The notes under the pieces were generated by a model. That model did not search any database. It was given only the letters and a program-made list of their open reading frames with translations, and had not been told where the DNA came from. Below are positions 1 to 8,774 of a stretch of DNA of 64,000 bases, piece after piece. Position 1 is the first letter of the stretch, and each line of letters starts with the position of its first letter. A program made the position numbers and the translations under genes. Source of the DNA: UKL13-2 sp038321965 (lineage in GTDB: Bacteria > Pseudomonadota > Gammaproteobacteria > Burkholderiales > Usitatibacteraceae); NCBI GenBank assembly GCA_038321965.1, contig JBBQFL010000012.1:25011-89010 (forward strand), written 5' to 3'.

Positions 1-2
1 TA

Positions 3-296
3 AGTCTTAAACTCGCATCAGTATTGCTCATCGCGGGGTTCGGTGCATCTGCCGCGTTCGCGCAGACCCCACCGGAACCACCCAAAGGCGATCGTGGTGA
101 TCGTGCGGCAAAAATGCACGAACGGATCAAGGCGGCGGACAAGGATGGCGACGGCAAGATCAGTCGTACTGAAGCAGTCGCCTTGCCACGCATCGCCAAA
201 CATTTCGATGAAATCGATACCAACAAGGATGGTTTTCTTTCGAAGGAGGAAATGAAAGCTTTCCACGACAAGCGTGCGGCAAATAGACCTAAGTAA
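3..296 (+). CDS. EF-hand domain protein, 5' end cut by window
   Basis: The reading frame is open from base 3, so the start codon lies upstream of the window. The first visible residues form the hydrophobic core of a signal peptide ending in an AFA-Q type cleavage site, so the product is probably exported. The mature part carries two EF-hand loops, DKDGDGKISRTE and DTNKDGFLSKEE, each with acidic residues at the calcium-ligand positions 1, 3, 5 and 12. It is a small calmodulin-like calcium-binding protein of unknown partner. The hydrolase gene follows 72 bp downstream on the same strand. Confidence 0.75.
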   Translation, partial: SLKLASVLLIAGFGASAAFAQTPPEPPKGDRGDRAAKMHERIKAADKDGDGKISRTEAVALPRIAKHFDEIDTNKDGFLSKEEMKAFHDKRAANRPK

Positions 297-368
297 GACG
301 GGTGGACACAGGCGGCGTTAGTTCAGGGGTCACCAGGAAGTTGTTATGTTATTGACGAGCCAATCGCT

Positions 369-1484
369 ATGAATCGAAATGTGAACCTGGGATTTCAGAC
401 CCTCGCCGTGGTCGTGGTTTCCAGTTTTTTGGCTTTTGTCATTTCCCGGCAACAGGCGTCCGCAGAACAGGCCCCGTGGGCGCCGCCCGATGGCAGGTTG
501 AATGCAGCAGCGAGCGCGAATACAGCGGATGTAGCGACTAAAGTGAAGCCCGACTTCGCCGCAGCCGGTGCCTACAGAGTAGACACTGCGCTCGCTACAT
601 GGCGCGACATTGCGCGGATGCGCGACGTGCCGGTCAAAGTCTATTTCCCTGCCATCGGTCAAACCGGCAAGCCGGCCTCGACGTTTCCAGTGGTTCTTTT
701 CTCCCACGGGCTTGGCGGCAGCCGCGAAGGCGGCAAACGCTGGGCGGAACATTGGGCTAGCCATGGGTATGTCGTGGTGGCGATGCAGCATCCGGGAAGC
801 GATGAGTCCCTTTGGAAAGGTGCGCCGCCGCGCGAGATCGCCAGCAAAATGAAGGCAGGCATGACCCTTTCAAACCTGACATTGCGGATCGACGACGTGC
901 ATTTTGTGATTGACGAGATCATCCGTCGCACCGAGGCTCGCGAAGCCGCGTTTGCCAATGCCGATCCGAAGCGGCTCGGTATGTCCGGACATTCGTTTGG
1001 TGCGCAAACCACACTTGCCGTGACCGGACAGCAGTCGTCAACTGCAGTCGCAGTGCGTGTCTTGGATAAGCGCATTGGCTCAGCGATTGCGTTCAGCCCG
1101 AATGCACGCAACCAGAATGCATTGTCACGCCAGTTTGGCAATATCAAACCGCCATTTTTTTCCATCACGGGTACGGAAGACGGGAGTGTTCTTGAGGATA
1201 GTACCAAGCCGGAACACCGCCGCCTGCCTTTCGAAAACATGCCTGCGGGACAAAAGTATCTAGTGGTTTTCGAGGGCGGCGATCACATGGTGTTTGGCGG
1301 ACATGGTTTCGGTCTGCGCAGGCCAGAAACAGCACGCGACAAGAAGATCCAGGTAGACGTGATGGCGAGTACGCTCGCGTTCTGGAGCGCGACGCTCAAG
1401 CAGGATGCAGTGGCACGTAATTGGCTGGAAAAAGGCGATTTCCCCGCGACGCTGACGGCGAAAGATGTATTCGAATACAAGTAG
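369..1484 (+). CDS. Exported alpha/beta hydrolase (dienelactone hydrolase / PAF-acetylhydrolase-like)
   Basis: The protein has 371 residues. An N-terminal hydrophobic segment (about residues 9-26) suggests export or membrane anchoring. The fold is recognised from an oxyanion region SHGLGGSRE near residue 112 and the nucleophile elbow GHSFG with Ser209. The likely catalytic His is in GGDHMVFGG near the C-terminus. Members of this group hydrolyse small esters or lipids; the substrate cannot be read from sequence. It precedes the DUF1800/DUF1501 pair on the same strand by 18 bp and may be cotranscribed with it. No strong Shine-Dalgarno precedes the ATG at 369, but this start gives the complete signal-like N-terminus. 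Confidence 0.75.
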   Translation: MNRNVNLGFQTLAVVVVSSFLAFVISRQQASAEQAPWAPPDGRLNAAASANTADVATKVKPDFAAAGAYRVDTALATWRDIARMRDVPVKVYFPAIGQTGKPASTFPVVLFSHGLGGSREGGKRWAEHWASHGYVVVAMQHPGSDESLWKGAPPREIASKMKAGMTLSNLTLRIDDVHFVIDEIIRRTEAREAAFANADPKRLGMSGHSFGAQTTLAVTGQQSSTAVAVRVLDKRIGSAIAFSPNARNQNALSRQFGNIKPPFFSITGTEDGSVLEDSTKPEHRRLPFENMPAGQKYLVVFEGGDHMVFGGHGFGLRRPETARDKKIQVDVMASTLAFWSATLKQDAVARNWLEKGDFPATLTAKDVFEYK

Positions 1485-1502
1485 AATTTTGGGGTCAACA
1501 TT

Positions 1503-3014
1503 ATGTTCAAGCGGATTTTACTGACCGCCATCGCGGTAACGGTCGCGACCGGCACCCTGGCGCAGAGCGCGGCAATCGGAGTCGATGCAGCGCGTCATCT
1601 GCTGGGCCGCACCGGGTTCGCGGCCTCCAACGAAGACATCCGCGCCTGCGCCAAGCTTTCCCGCAGCGAAGCCGCCGACAAACTCGTCAAGACCGCCGTC
1701 GCCTCAAACACGGCGATGACGCCGCCGCCAGTCTGGGTCAACGACAAACCGATTGCGCCCGCCAAACTACAGGCAATGTCTCGCGAGGAGCGCCAGTTGG
1801 AGCAGCGCCGCAATGGCGAGCACGCGCTTGAATTGCGCGAATGGTGGTTCAGGGAAATGCTCACGACGCCTTCGCCGCTCGCCGAGAAGATGACGCTGTT
1901 CTGGCACAACCATTTCGCCACCAGTCAGCAGAAGGTGCGGTTCACGCCGCTGCTTTACCGGCAAAATGTGATGCTGCGCCAGCAGGCGTTGGGTAATTTT
2001 GGAAACCTCTTGCGGCAGGTGGCGCGCGATCCCGCCATGCTGATTTACCTCGACGGCGCCAATAGCCGGAAAGAGCAGCCGAACGAGAATTTTGCACGCG
2101 AAGTCATGGAGTTGTTCACCCTTGGCGAGGGAAATTACAGCGAGCGCGACATCAAAGAGGCCGCGCGCGCGTTCACTGGCTTCAGTGTTGATCGCGAGTC
2201 GGGCGATTTCATGTTCCGCCGTGGGATTCACGACTTTGGCAACAAGACCGTATTTGGCAGGACGGGCAATTTCGATGGCGACCAGATCATCGATGCTTTG
2301 CTGAAGAAACCTGAGGCAGCGCAGCTCGTGACGCGAAAGTTGTGGAAGGAGTTTGTCTCGTCCATACCGGATGAACGCGAGATCACAAAACTGGCTGCAG
2401 AATTTCGTGATAGCGGCTACAACATCGCCAAGCTCCTGCGCAACCTGCTGTCGTCGGACGCCTTCTACGCGCCTGAAAACCGGGCGGCGCTGATCAAGTC
2501 GCCAGTCGAGTTCGTGCTCGGGACGATGAAGACGTTTGAAATCGAGACGGCAAATCTGCGTCCATTCGTGATTGCCAGCGCGTTGCTGGGGCAAAATTTA
2601 TTCGCGCCGCCAAATGTAAAGGGCTGGCCGGGCGGCGAGGCGTGGATCAATTCGGCGACACTGCTGGGACGTAAACAACTCATTGATCGCCTGTTCAAGA
2701 ACGAAGACCGCATGGATGTGGCAATGCGCTCCGTTGACGCCATGGCTGAAATGAACGGTGACGTAGCGCCAGCCGGACGCGATGCAAGACTGCGCAGGCA
2801 AATGGAACGGCAGATAGGCGGCATCCGCTGGAATCTTGACAAGTGGGCCAACAGTTTTGTTGACACTGGGCGTGGCAACAACGTTGCTAGAGGCATGCCG
2901 GAACTGACGCGCGTGGTGCTGCCGATGGCGCCACTGGTTGCGGTCGCCGAAACCGATAGCCCTGCCGATGTTGTGCGGCAGCTCGTGACCGACCCCGCAT
3001 ACCAATTAAAGTAG
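1503..3014 (+). CDS. DUF1800 domain-containing protein
   Basis: The product has 503 residues and begins with a signal peptide (residues 1-20, cleavage near TLAQ-S). The body matches the DUF1800 family, seen in the stretch FWHNHFATSQQKV, the NENFAREVMELFTLGEG segment and the VKGWPGGEAWI segment. Proteins of this family are exported and of unknown function, and are usually paired with a DUF1501 protein, as here: the next gene starts 12 bp downstream. The family call is firm; the function is unknown. Confidence 0.9.
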   Translation: MFKRILLTAIAVTVATGTLAQSAAIGVDAARHLLGRTGFAASNEDIRACAKLSRSEAADKLVKTAVASNTAMTPPPVWVNDKPIAPAKLQAMSREERQLEQRRNGEHALELREWWFREMLTTPSPLAEKMTLFWHNHFATSQQKVRFTPLLYRQNVMLRQQALGNFGNLLRQVARDPAMLIYLDGANSRKEQPNENFAREVMELFTLGEGNYSERDIKEAARAFTGFSVDRESGDFMFRRGIHDFGNKTVFGRTGNFDGDQIIDALLKKPEAAQLVTRKLWKEFVSSIPDEREITKLAAEFRDSGYNIAKLLRNLLSSDAFYAPENRAALIKSPVEFVLGTMKTFEIETANLRPFVIASALLGQNLFAPPNVKGWPGGEAWINSATLLGRKQLIDRLFKNEDRMDVAMRSVDAMAEMNGDVAPAGRDARLRRQMERQIGGIRWNLDKWANSFVDTGRGNNVARGMPELTRVVLPMAPLVAVAETDSPADVVRQLVTDPAYQLK

Positions 3015-3026
3015 CCGGAGACTGAC

Positions 3027-4208
3027 ATGAACCGCCGCAATTTTTTGAGTACGCTTGGAAGTCTTCCACTGCTCGGGAGTTTGAATGGCGTAGCGTGGGC
3101 TGCGACCGACCCTGTTGCGAATGTAGCCCTTGCGACGCCATACAACAAACTGCTGATCCTGATCGAGTTGAAAGGCGCGAACGACGGACTGAATACCGTC
3201 ATTCCGTTCGCCAATCCACTGTATGCAGAGTTACGCCCGAGGCTGGCAATCGCCCGCGACCAAGTTTTACAGCTAGACGCGCAGACGGGGCTGCATCCAG
3301 CCATGCAACCGCTGATGCCTCTGTGGCAGAACAAGGAGCTGGCCATCGTGCAAGGACTCGGTTACCCGAACCCCAATCTTTCGCATTTCCGCTCGATCGA
3401 AATCTGGGACACCGCTTCAAAAAGCGAGGAGTATCTCGATGCCGGATGGCTGGCGCGGGTGTTCGCGCAGACGCCTGCGCCGCGCCAGTTTGCGGCCGAC
3501 GGGGTCGTGGTCGGCTCCAGCGACATGGGGCCATTGTCTGGCCAGGGAGTACGTACTATTGCGTTGGCTGATACCGCGCAGTTTCTGCGCAATGCCAAGC
3601 TTGCCCAAACGCGCACCGACCAACGCAATTCTGCGCTGAAGCACATTTTGTCGGTGGAAAATGAAATCGTGCACGCCGCGAGCAAGCTCAACGCCAACCG
3701 TGTATTCAAAACTGAATTCCCGCGCAACGCCTTCGGCAATCAGGTGCGCACTGCAGCGCAACTGGTCGCGAGCAACGCCGGTATGGCAACTATTAGGCTG
3801 ACACTGTCCGGCTTCGACACTCACGCCGGGCAACTGGGGACGCATGCCAACCTGCTGACGGCCCTGAGCGAGGGAATGAGCGCGTTGAAGTCTGCATTGA
3901 TCGAACTTGATCGCTGGGATTCAACGTTGGCCATGACCTACGCCGAATTTGGCCGCCGGCCCAAGGAGAACCAAAGCGGCGGCACCGATCACGGCACTGC
4001 TGCTGCGCATCTGGTGATGGGTGGCAAAGTTCGCGGTGGACTCTATGGTCAGGCGCCGGAACTCAATCGCCTGGACGGCAACGGTAATCTCCCGTTCACA
4101 GTGGACTTCCGCAGCATGTACGCGACGGTCATCGACAAGTGGTGGGGGTTGGATTCAAGCAAGATACTGCAAGGTAAATTTGCCGCGGTCGATGTTTTAA
4201 AAGGATAA
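3027..4208 (+). CDS. DUF1501 domain-containing protein, Tat-type leader
   Basis: The protein has 393 residues. The N-terminus MNRRNFLSTLG is a twin-arginine leader followed by a hydrophobic stretch, so export is likely through Tat. Family features include the ELKGANDGLNTVIPF segment, LSGFDTHAGQ and a C-terminal TDHGTAAAHLVMGG segment; DUF1501 belongs to the alkaline-phosphatase-like superfamily. It is translated 12 bp after the DUF1800 gene, a pairing common in bacteria, which suggests joint work on the same exported target. The catalytic role is not established. An imperfect palindrome with a run of eight T follows the gene and could terminate transcription. Confidence 0.9.
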   Translation: MNRRNFLSTLGSLPLLGSLNGVAWAATDPVANVALATPYNKLLILIELKGANDGLNTVIPFANPLYAELRPRLAIARDQVLQLDAQTGLHPAMQPLMPLWQNKELAIVQGLGYPNPNLSHFRSIEIWDTASKSEEYLDAGWLARVFAQTPAPRQFAADGVVVGSSDMGPLSGQGVRTIALADTAQFLRNAKLAQTRTDQRNSALKHILSVENEIVHAASKLNANRVFKTEFPRNAFGNQVRTAAQLVASNAGMATIRLTLSGFDTHAGQLGTHANLLTALSEGMSALKSALIELDRWDSTLAMTYAEFGRRPKENQSGGTDHGTAAAHLVMGGKVRGGLYGQAPELNRLDGNGNLPFTVDFRSMYATVIDKWWGLDSSKILQGKFAAVDVLKG

Positions 4209-4236
4209 GTGCCGCCGCAGTCGCGAAGCGAATAAC

Positions 4237-4301
4237 CAGCACCAGCGCGGCTCCCGGGCAGAAAATGCCTGAAGATGCCCGCCAACGCTAGAGTTTTTTT
4301 T
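4237..4301. repeat. Dispersed palindrome, copy 1, with T tract
   Basis: This is an imperfect inverted repeat with a tight centre, GGGCAgaaaaTGCCT, and arms that resemble other intergenic copies in this window. It ends in the family signature CGCTAGAG followed by eight T. It sits between the DUF1501 gene and tsaB and could act as an intrinsic terminator on the plus strand. Confidence 0.55.
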
Positions 4302-4359
4302 GCAAGTAAGCTGGGTGCGTGGAGGGACACGCAGACGAAACCGCTGGCCGATACGAGTC

Positions 4360-4386
4360 TTGGGAAAGCAGTGCGCCGCTTATAAT
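4360..4386 (+). promoter_or_regulatory. Candidate sigma-70 promoter of tsaB
   Basis: There is a perfect -10 hexamer TATAAT at 4381-4386 and a weak -35 candidate TTGGGA at 4360-4365, with a short 15-bp spacer. It lies 29 bp upstream of the chosen tsaB start, after the T-tract palindrome, which suits a new transcription unit. Confidence 0.4.
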
Positions 4387-4414
4387 GCGTACTTGCAAGC
4401 TGCCCCGATGTCTC

Positions 4415-5146
4415 ATGAACCTGCTAGCCCTGGAAACCTCGACTGAAAGCCTGTCCATCGCGATTCTGCGAGGTGGCGAATCGTTAGCGCGCGAGGTGGA
4501 TGCCGGGCAGCGGCATTCGGAGCTGGCGTTGCCGTTGCTGCACGAAATGCTGGCCGAGGCCGGGCTCACGTTGCGCGAGTTTGATGCTATCGCGTTTGGG
4601 CAGGGTCCCGGCTCGTTCACGGGTGTGCGTATCGCCTGTGGGCTGGCGCAAGGGCTGGCGCTGGGTATCGGCAAATTACTGGTGCCCGTGCCGACGCAGA
4701 TGGCATTGGCCGAGCAGGCCGCCGGCGAGAAAGTGATCGTCGCAATCGATGCGCGCATGGGTGAGCTCTATTTCGCCGCCTATCGCCGAGATATTGAAGC
4801 GTCAACCGGCTGGATCGCAGAGATAGCGCCGATGCTGGTGAAGCCGGAAGCGATGCCTCCTGTAGAAGGTGGAAACTGGCGGGGGATTGGCAGTGGCTTC
4901 GATGTTCCCGCAGTTAGCCAGCTACTGATGGCACGTTATAGTAGCCAGATCATTGAAGTAGTTTACAAGGCACTGCCGCGAGCGATTGATGTCGCGGCGG
5001 TCGCGGCGCGCCAGCTAGAGGCTGCGGGTATGGACAGCGCCATCTCGCCCGCGCTTGCTGCGCCGCTTTACCTGCGCAACAAAGTGGCGATGACCATCGA
5101 CGAGCGTCGCGAACATCACGCGGCCAAAGCCAGTGCGGCTTCCTGA
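4415..5146 (+). CDS. tsaB: tRNA threonylcarbamoyladenosine biosynthesis protein TsaB
   Basis: TsaB is the non-catalytic partner of TsaD in making t6A37 in ANN-decoding tRNAs. The protein has 243 residues in an ASKHA (actin-like) fold. The N-terminus MNLLALETSTESLSIAI and GPGSFTGVRI (residues 64-73) are hallmarks. The frame is open further upstream, but the start at 4415 is chosen because family members begin exactly at this point and the TATAAT promoter element lies just before it. rimI follows after 9 bp, then UDG, the usual betaproteobacterial order. Confidence 0.93.
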   Translation: MNLLALETSTESLSIAILRGGESLAREVDAGQRHSELALPLLHEMLAEAGLTLREFDAIAFGQGPGSFTGVRIACGLAQGLALGIGKLLVPVPTQMALAEQAAGEKVIVAIDARMGELYFAAYRRDIEASTGWIAEIAPMLVKPEAMPPVEGGNWRGIGSGFDVPAVSQLLMARYSSQIIEVVYKALPRAIDVAAVAARQLEAAGMDSAISPALAAPLYLRNKVAMTIDERREHHAAKASAAS

Positions 5147-5155
5147 ATCATCACT

Positions 5156-5644
5156 ATGAGCGCGGTACTTTCTGACCGGCCGAACCTTGAATTGTCGTTC
5201 TTGCGGATGCGCGACAGTGACCTGGAGGCGGTCGCCGCGATTGAGAAAAATGTTTACGTCTTTCCGTGGACCATCGGCAATTTTCGCGACTCCTTGCTGA
5301 GCGCCTATGAGTGCTGGGCATGCTGGACCAATGGCGAACTGATTGCTTATGCCATCGTTATGGCAGCACTGGATGAGGCGCATCTGCTCAACTTTGCCGT
5401 CGCCAACCATTGGCAACGGCAGAGTGTAGGCGCAACTCTCTTGCAGTTTCTCATCGACCATTCGCGAGAAGCCAATCGTGAAATGTTTTATCTGGAAGTG
5501 CGCCCCTCAAACGTGGCTGGCTTGTGGATGTACCAGCGGTTTGGATTCAAACAGCTGGGCATTCGCCGCGAATACTATCCGGCTGTGACCGGCAGGGAAG
5601 ACGCTTACTTCATGGGTCTGAACATCGCAAAGAAAATAGTCTGA
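5156..5644 (+). CDS. rimI: Ribosomal protein S18-alanine N-acetyltransferase RimI
   Basis: This is a GNAT-fold acetyltransferase of 162 residues that acetylates the N-terminal alanine of ribosomal protein S18. The acetyl-CoA loop is visible as RQSVGATLL, followed by the LEVRPSNVAGLWMYQRFGF segment (split here: LEVRPSN, then YQRFGF) that is typical of RimI. It lies between tsaB and UDG and is probably translated from the same mRNA; the gap to each neighbour is only 9 and 2 bp. Confidence 0.92.
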   Translation: MSAVLSDRPNLELSFLRMRDSDLEAVAAIEKNVYVFPWTIGNFRDSLLSAYECWACWTNGELIAYAIVMAALDEAHLLNFAVANHWQRQSVGATLLQFLIDHSREANREMFYLEVRPSNVAGLWMYQRFGFKQLGIRREYYPAVTGREDAYFMGLNIAKKIV

Positions 5645-5646
5645 AG

Positions 5647-6444
5647 ATGCGTACCGACGAAAACTATCTTCGCGAACTGGAGTTGCTGGACACGTTCCGG
5701 CAACTGGGGCGTCAGGTTGACCACCAAAAAGCAGTGGCAGCGCCAGAAGCTCCAAAGCCAGCAGCGCACGGAGCGCGCATGAGCACCAGTCGTCCGCACT
5801 TGCAGGCGGCAAAAACCGCGGCCATTGCGCCAATTACCATCGACCCGGCGCGTATTGCCCGCATCGCCACCATGGGCTGGGATGGTCTGAAAGCCGAAAG
5901 TGCCGGCTGCGCCGCTTGTGGGCTTTGCCAACAGCGCAAGCAGGCCGTTTTCGGCGTCGGCGCGGAATCGGCTCCCTGGTTGTTTGTCGGCGAAGGGCCG
6001 GGTGCCGAAGAGGATGAACAGGGTGAACCGTTTGTCGGGCAGGCGGGCAAGCTGCTGGACGCCATGCTGGCCGCGACCGGGCTGCAACGTGGCCGCGAAG
6101 TGTATATCGCCAATGTCGTCAAATGCCGCCCGCCCGGCAATCGCACGCCGACGCTGGACGAGGCTGCGGCGTGCGCACCATTTTTGGACCGGCAAATCGA
6201 CCTGATTCAGCCAAGTCTTATCGTGGCATTAGGCAAAACCGCCGTAATCCGCCTCACTGGGTCGGACGCAAGCATGGCGTCTATGCGCGGTTCCGTTCAC
6301 CGCTACCGCGATATACCCGTTGTTGCTACTTACCACCCCGCATATCTGCTGCGCAGCCTGCCGGAGAAATTGAAGGGCTGGGAAGACATGCTGTACGCGC
6401 GCCACGAAATGCAACGATTGATGGCCAGGCCCATCGTCGAATAG
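5647..6444 (+). CDS. Uracil-DNA glycosylase, type 4 (Fe-S)
   Basis: The enzyme removes uracil from DNA in base excision repair. It has 265 residues. An N-terminal extension of about 75 residues precedes the catalytic domain. Motif A is GEGPGAEEDEQGEPF (residues 116-129) and the second motif is HPAYLL (His230). Four cysteines fit the [4Fe-4S] site of family-4 enzymes: C88 and C91 in CAAC, C160 in KCRPPGNRTPT and C176 in EAAACAPF. The frame is open upstream inside rimI, but the ATG at 5647, 2 bp after the rimI stop, is the natural start. Confidence 0.92.
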   Translation: MRTDENYLRELELLDTFRQLGRQVDHQKAVAAPEAPKPAAHGARMSTSRPHLQAAKTAAIAPITIDPARIARIATMGWDGLKAESAGCAACGLCQQRKQAVFGVGAESAPWLFVGEGPGAEEDEQGEPFVGQAGKLLDAMLAATGLQRGREVYIANVVKCRPPGNRTPTLDEAAACAPFLDRQIDLIQPSLIVALGKTAVIRLTGSDASMASMRGSVHRYRDIPVVATYHPAYLLRSLPEKLKGWEDMLYARHEMQRLMARPIVE

Positions 6445-6588
6445 ACTGTAGAACAGACGGTCAGCGATATAGCAAATATTGGCGTTCAAAAATTTGGTCT
6501 CGTCAGCATCTTGCAAAGGGCATAATCAGCCCTATTTACCGGCTGCAGCGTTCCACCATTCCCGGCTGCAACTATTTTGGAGACTTTC

Positions 6589-7224
6589 ATGCGCAAATTG
6601 GCACTCATATTTGGTTTGACCGCGATGCTGGTTTTGTCCGGCTGTGGCTACAACGATTTTCAATCGAAGGATGAGGGCGTGAAAAAGGCTTGGGCCGAGG
6701 TGTTGAACCAGTACCAGCGCCGTTCGGATTTAATTCCGAATCTGGTCGCGACCGTTCAGGGTTATGCCACGCAGGAAAAAGACGTATTTCTGGGTGTCGC
6801 CAATGCGCGATCCAAGGTTGGGCAGATGAGTCTTGGCGCAGACGTCGTCAACAATCCCGAGGCGTTGAAGAACTTCCAGAAGGCACAGGGCGATTTATCC
6901 AGCGCGCTGTCGCGCTTGTTGGTAGTGGCCGAAGCCTATCCGCAACTCAAATCCGATGCCAACTTCCGCGAACTACAGTCGCAGCTTGAGGGTACTGAAA
7001 ACCGCATCACGGTCGCCAGGAAGCGCTTCACCGATGCTGTTGAGGCTTACAACATCCTGACGCGGCAGTTCCCGACAAACCTGACAGCGATGATGTTCAG
7101 CTACGCGGTGAAGCCGCAGTTTACGGTTGAAAACGAAAAAGCGATTTCGACCGCACCAAAAGTAGACTTCAGTCCTAAACCTGCTGCACCCGCTCCGGAA
7201 CCTGTTCCAGCGCCCAAACAGTAA
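6589..7224 (+). CDS. lemA: LemA family lipoprotein
   Basis: The product has 211 residues. It starts with a lipoprotein signal peptide and lipobox LVLSGCG, so it is probably a lipid-anchored envelope protein. The LemA core is seen in AWAEVLNQYQRRSDLIPNL and ENRITVARKRFTDAVEAYN. The role of LemA is poorly defined; it usually sits with TPM-domain proteins, as here. The start is set at 6589 because TGGAGA lies 6 bp upstream and the signal peptide begins here. A proline/alanine-rich tail ends the protein. Confidence 0.92.
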   Translation: MRKLALIFGLTAMLVLSGCGYNDFQSKDEGVKKAWAEVLNQYQRRSDLIPNLVATVQGYATQEKDVFLGVANARSKVGQMSLGADVVNNPEALKNFQKAQGDLSSALSRLLVVAEAYPQLKSDANFRELQSQLEGTENRITVARKRFTDAVEAYNILTRQFPTNLTAMMFSYAVKPQFTVENEKAISTAPKVDFSPKPAAPAPEPVPAPKQ

Positions 7225-7267
7225 GCGACGGCTGCGCATTGTCGAGTGAAGCGGAAATGTATCTGGC

Positions 7268-7294
7268 CGTCCCCGTCGCCACGGGGACGCTTTT
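7268..7294 (+). terminator. Perfect hairpin between lemA and the first TPM gene
   Basis: CGTCCCCGT and ACGGGGACG form a perfect 9-bp stem around the loop CGCC, followed by CTTTTCT. The T run is short, so this may attenuate rather than stop transcription between lemA and the TPM genes. It also argues against translation starting upstream of it. Confidence 0.45.
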
Positions 7295-7313
7295 CTCGTC
7301 CCCGCATTTAGAC

Positions 7314-8216
7314 ATGACGAGACGTGTGCGGTCGCTGACTCGCTGGTTGTTGGTGTTGACTAGTGCGTTCCTGCTGATTTGGGGCAATGCGGCGCCAGCC
7401 GCCGAGGGCGACCTGGCCGCCGTGCCGAAACTGACTAAACGCGTTACGGATCTGACCGCGACGCTTTCTGCTGCAGATGAGAGTCGCATAGAAGCGCGAT
7501 TAAAAGAATTCGAGGCGAAAAAAGGCGCGCAGATTGCGGTGCTGATTGTCGGGACGACGCAGCCAGAGGCTATTTTTGACTACTCGATGCGCGTGGTCGA
7601 CGCCTGGAAACTTGGTCGCAAAGACATTGACGATGGTGTGCTTTTCTTGATCGCCAAGAGTGATCGCAAGCTCCAGATCCTGACCGGCCGCGGTACCCAG
7701 GGCGTGCTTACCGACGCCATGTCCAAGCGCATCATCAGTGAAATCGTCGCGCCGAAGTTTCGCTCCAGCGACTTCGCCGGCGGGATAGACGACGGCGTCG
7801 CCAAGATCATCGATGTACTACAGGGCGAGGCGTTGCCGCCGCCGCCGGAAAAGAAGCAATCTTCCGTCAAACAGGGTAGCAACATCGAGTCGTTCCTGGT
7901 GCTCGGTGTCGTGGCGGCATTGTTTGTCGGCCCGCTGCTGCGCTCCATGCTTGGCAGGTTCATGGGCGCGACCACTACCGGCGGCGTCACCGCTGCCGCA
8001 GCGTGGTTTCTGGCGGGCGGTCTGGTGTTTCCCATCGTTGCGGGCATCATCATTTTCTTCGTTGTGATGCTGATGGGGGCCATGAATTTTGGACGCGGCG
8101 GCGGCGGATTAATTGGTGGCGGCTGGGGCAGTGGGGGATCGTCCAGTGGATCATCAGGTGGTTTCAGCGGCGGCGGTGGCGGCTTTGACGGTGGCGGCGC
8201 GTCTGGCGATTGGTAA
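7314..8216 (+). CDS. TPM domain membrane protein (YgcG-like)
   Basis: The protein has 300 residues from the ATG at 7314, which begins a clean signal peptide (MTRRVRSLTRWLLVL). The TPM domain follows, with VTDLTATLSAADESRIEARL and DDGVLFLIAKSDRKLQI. Two hydrophobic segments follow, and the tail is glycine/serine-rich and ends GGGASGDW, the usual architecture of exported TPM proteins. Other in-frame starts at 7239 (TTG) and 7257 (ATG) would place the start codon upstream of the hairpin and spoil the signal peptide. It belongs with LemA and the next TPM gene; the function is unknown, possibly in envelope maintenance or photosystem-like repair in other lineages. Confidence 0.88.
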   Translation: MTRRVRSLTRWLLVLTSAFLLIWGNAAPAAEGDLAAVPKLTKRVTDLTATLSAADESRIEARLKEFEAKKGAQIAVLIVGTTQPEAIFDYSMRVVDAWKLGRKDIDDGVLFLIAKSDRKLQILTGRGTQGVLTDAMSKRIISEIVAPKFRSSDFAGGIDDGVAKIIDVLQGEALPPPPEKKQSSVKQGSNIESFLVLGVVAALFVGPLLRSMLGRFMGATTTGGVTAAAAWFLAGGLVFPIVAGIIIFFVVMLMGAMNFGRGGGGLIGGGWGSGGSSSGSSGGFSGGGGGFDGGGASGDW

Positions 8217-8232
8217 TGGCGAACGGACACAT

Positions 8233-8733
8233 ATGAACTGGCTGAAACGTTTTCTGCGTCACGTATGGATGTCGCCGATTGTCTTGCGCAGGCAGTTTCC
8301 GGCTTCCACGCTATCAGCCATTGGTGAGGCTGTCGCGGAAGGTGAAAAGTCTCATCGCGGCCAGGTGCGTTTTGTGATTGAAGCCGAACTAACGACCGGG
8401 CAGCTATGGGCAGGCACCACCGCGCGACAACGCGCAATCGACGTGTTTTCATTGATGCGGGTTTGGGACACCGAGGAAAATAACGGTGTGCTCGTTTACG
8501 TGCTGCTGGCCGACCGGAAAGTGGAAATTGTCGCTGACCGCGGTATTCATCGGCATGTGGGTGACGAACGCTGGCGAGCCATTTGTCGCGAAATTGAACA
8601 CCACTATCGCAAGCGCGATTTCACCAGTGGCAGCGTGGCAGGCATTCAAAAAATCAGCACGGAGCTGGCGTTCTACTTTCCCGCAAGAGGGGAGCATGCC
8701 AATGAACAGCCTGACATGCCGGTGGTGCTTTAG
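8233..8733 (+). CDS. TPM domain protein without signal peptide
   Basis: A 166-residue protein carrying a single TPM domain (RQRAIDVFSLMRVWDTEENN, then GVLVYVLLADRKVEIVADRG). It starts at the ATG 17 bp after the previous TPM gene. It has no signal peptide or clear transmembrane segment. LemA followed by a long and a short TPM protein is a recurrent proteobacterial arrangement, so the three probably act together. Confidence 0.85.
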   Translation: MNWLKRFLRHVWMSPIVLRRQFPASTLSAIGEAVAEGEKSHRGQVRFVIEAELTTGQLWAGTTARQRAIDVFSLMRVWDTEENNGVLVYVLLADRKVEIVADRGIHRHVGDERWRAICREIEHHYRKRDFTSGSVAGIQKISTELAFYFPARGEHANEQPDMPVVL

Positions 8734-8774
8734 CCGTCGCTAGTCCTGCCTTATGCGAGCCAGCGCTCGCCGCG

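Noticed and set aside
2465..3346. 293-codon minus-strand frame across the DUF1800/DUF1501 junction
   Set aside because: It is antisense to two well-supported genes and shows Ser/Arg-rich composition typical of a shadow frame.
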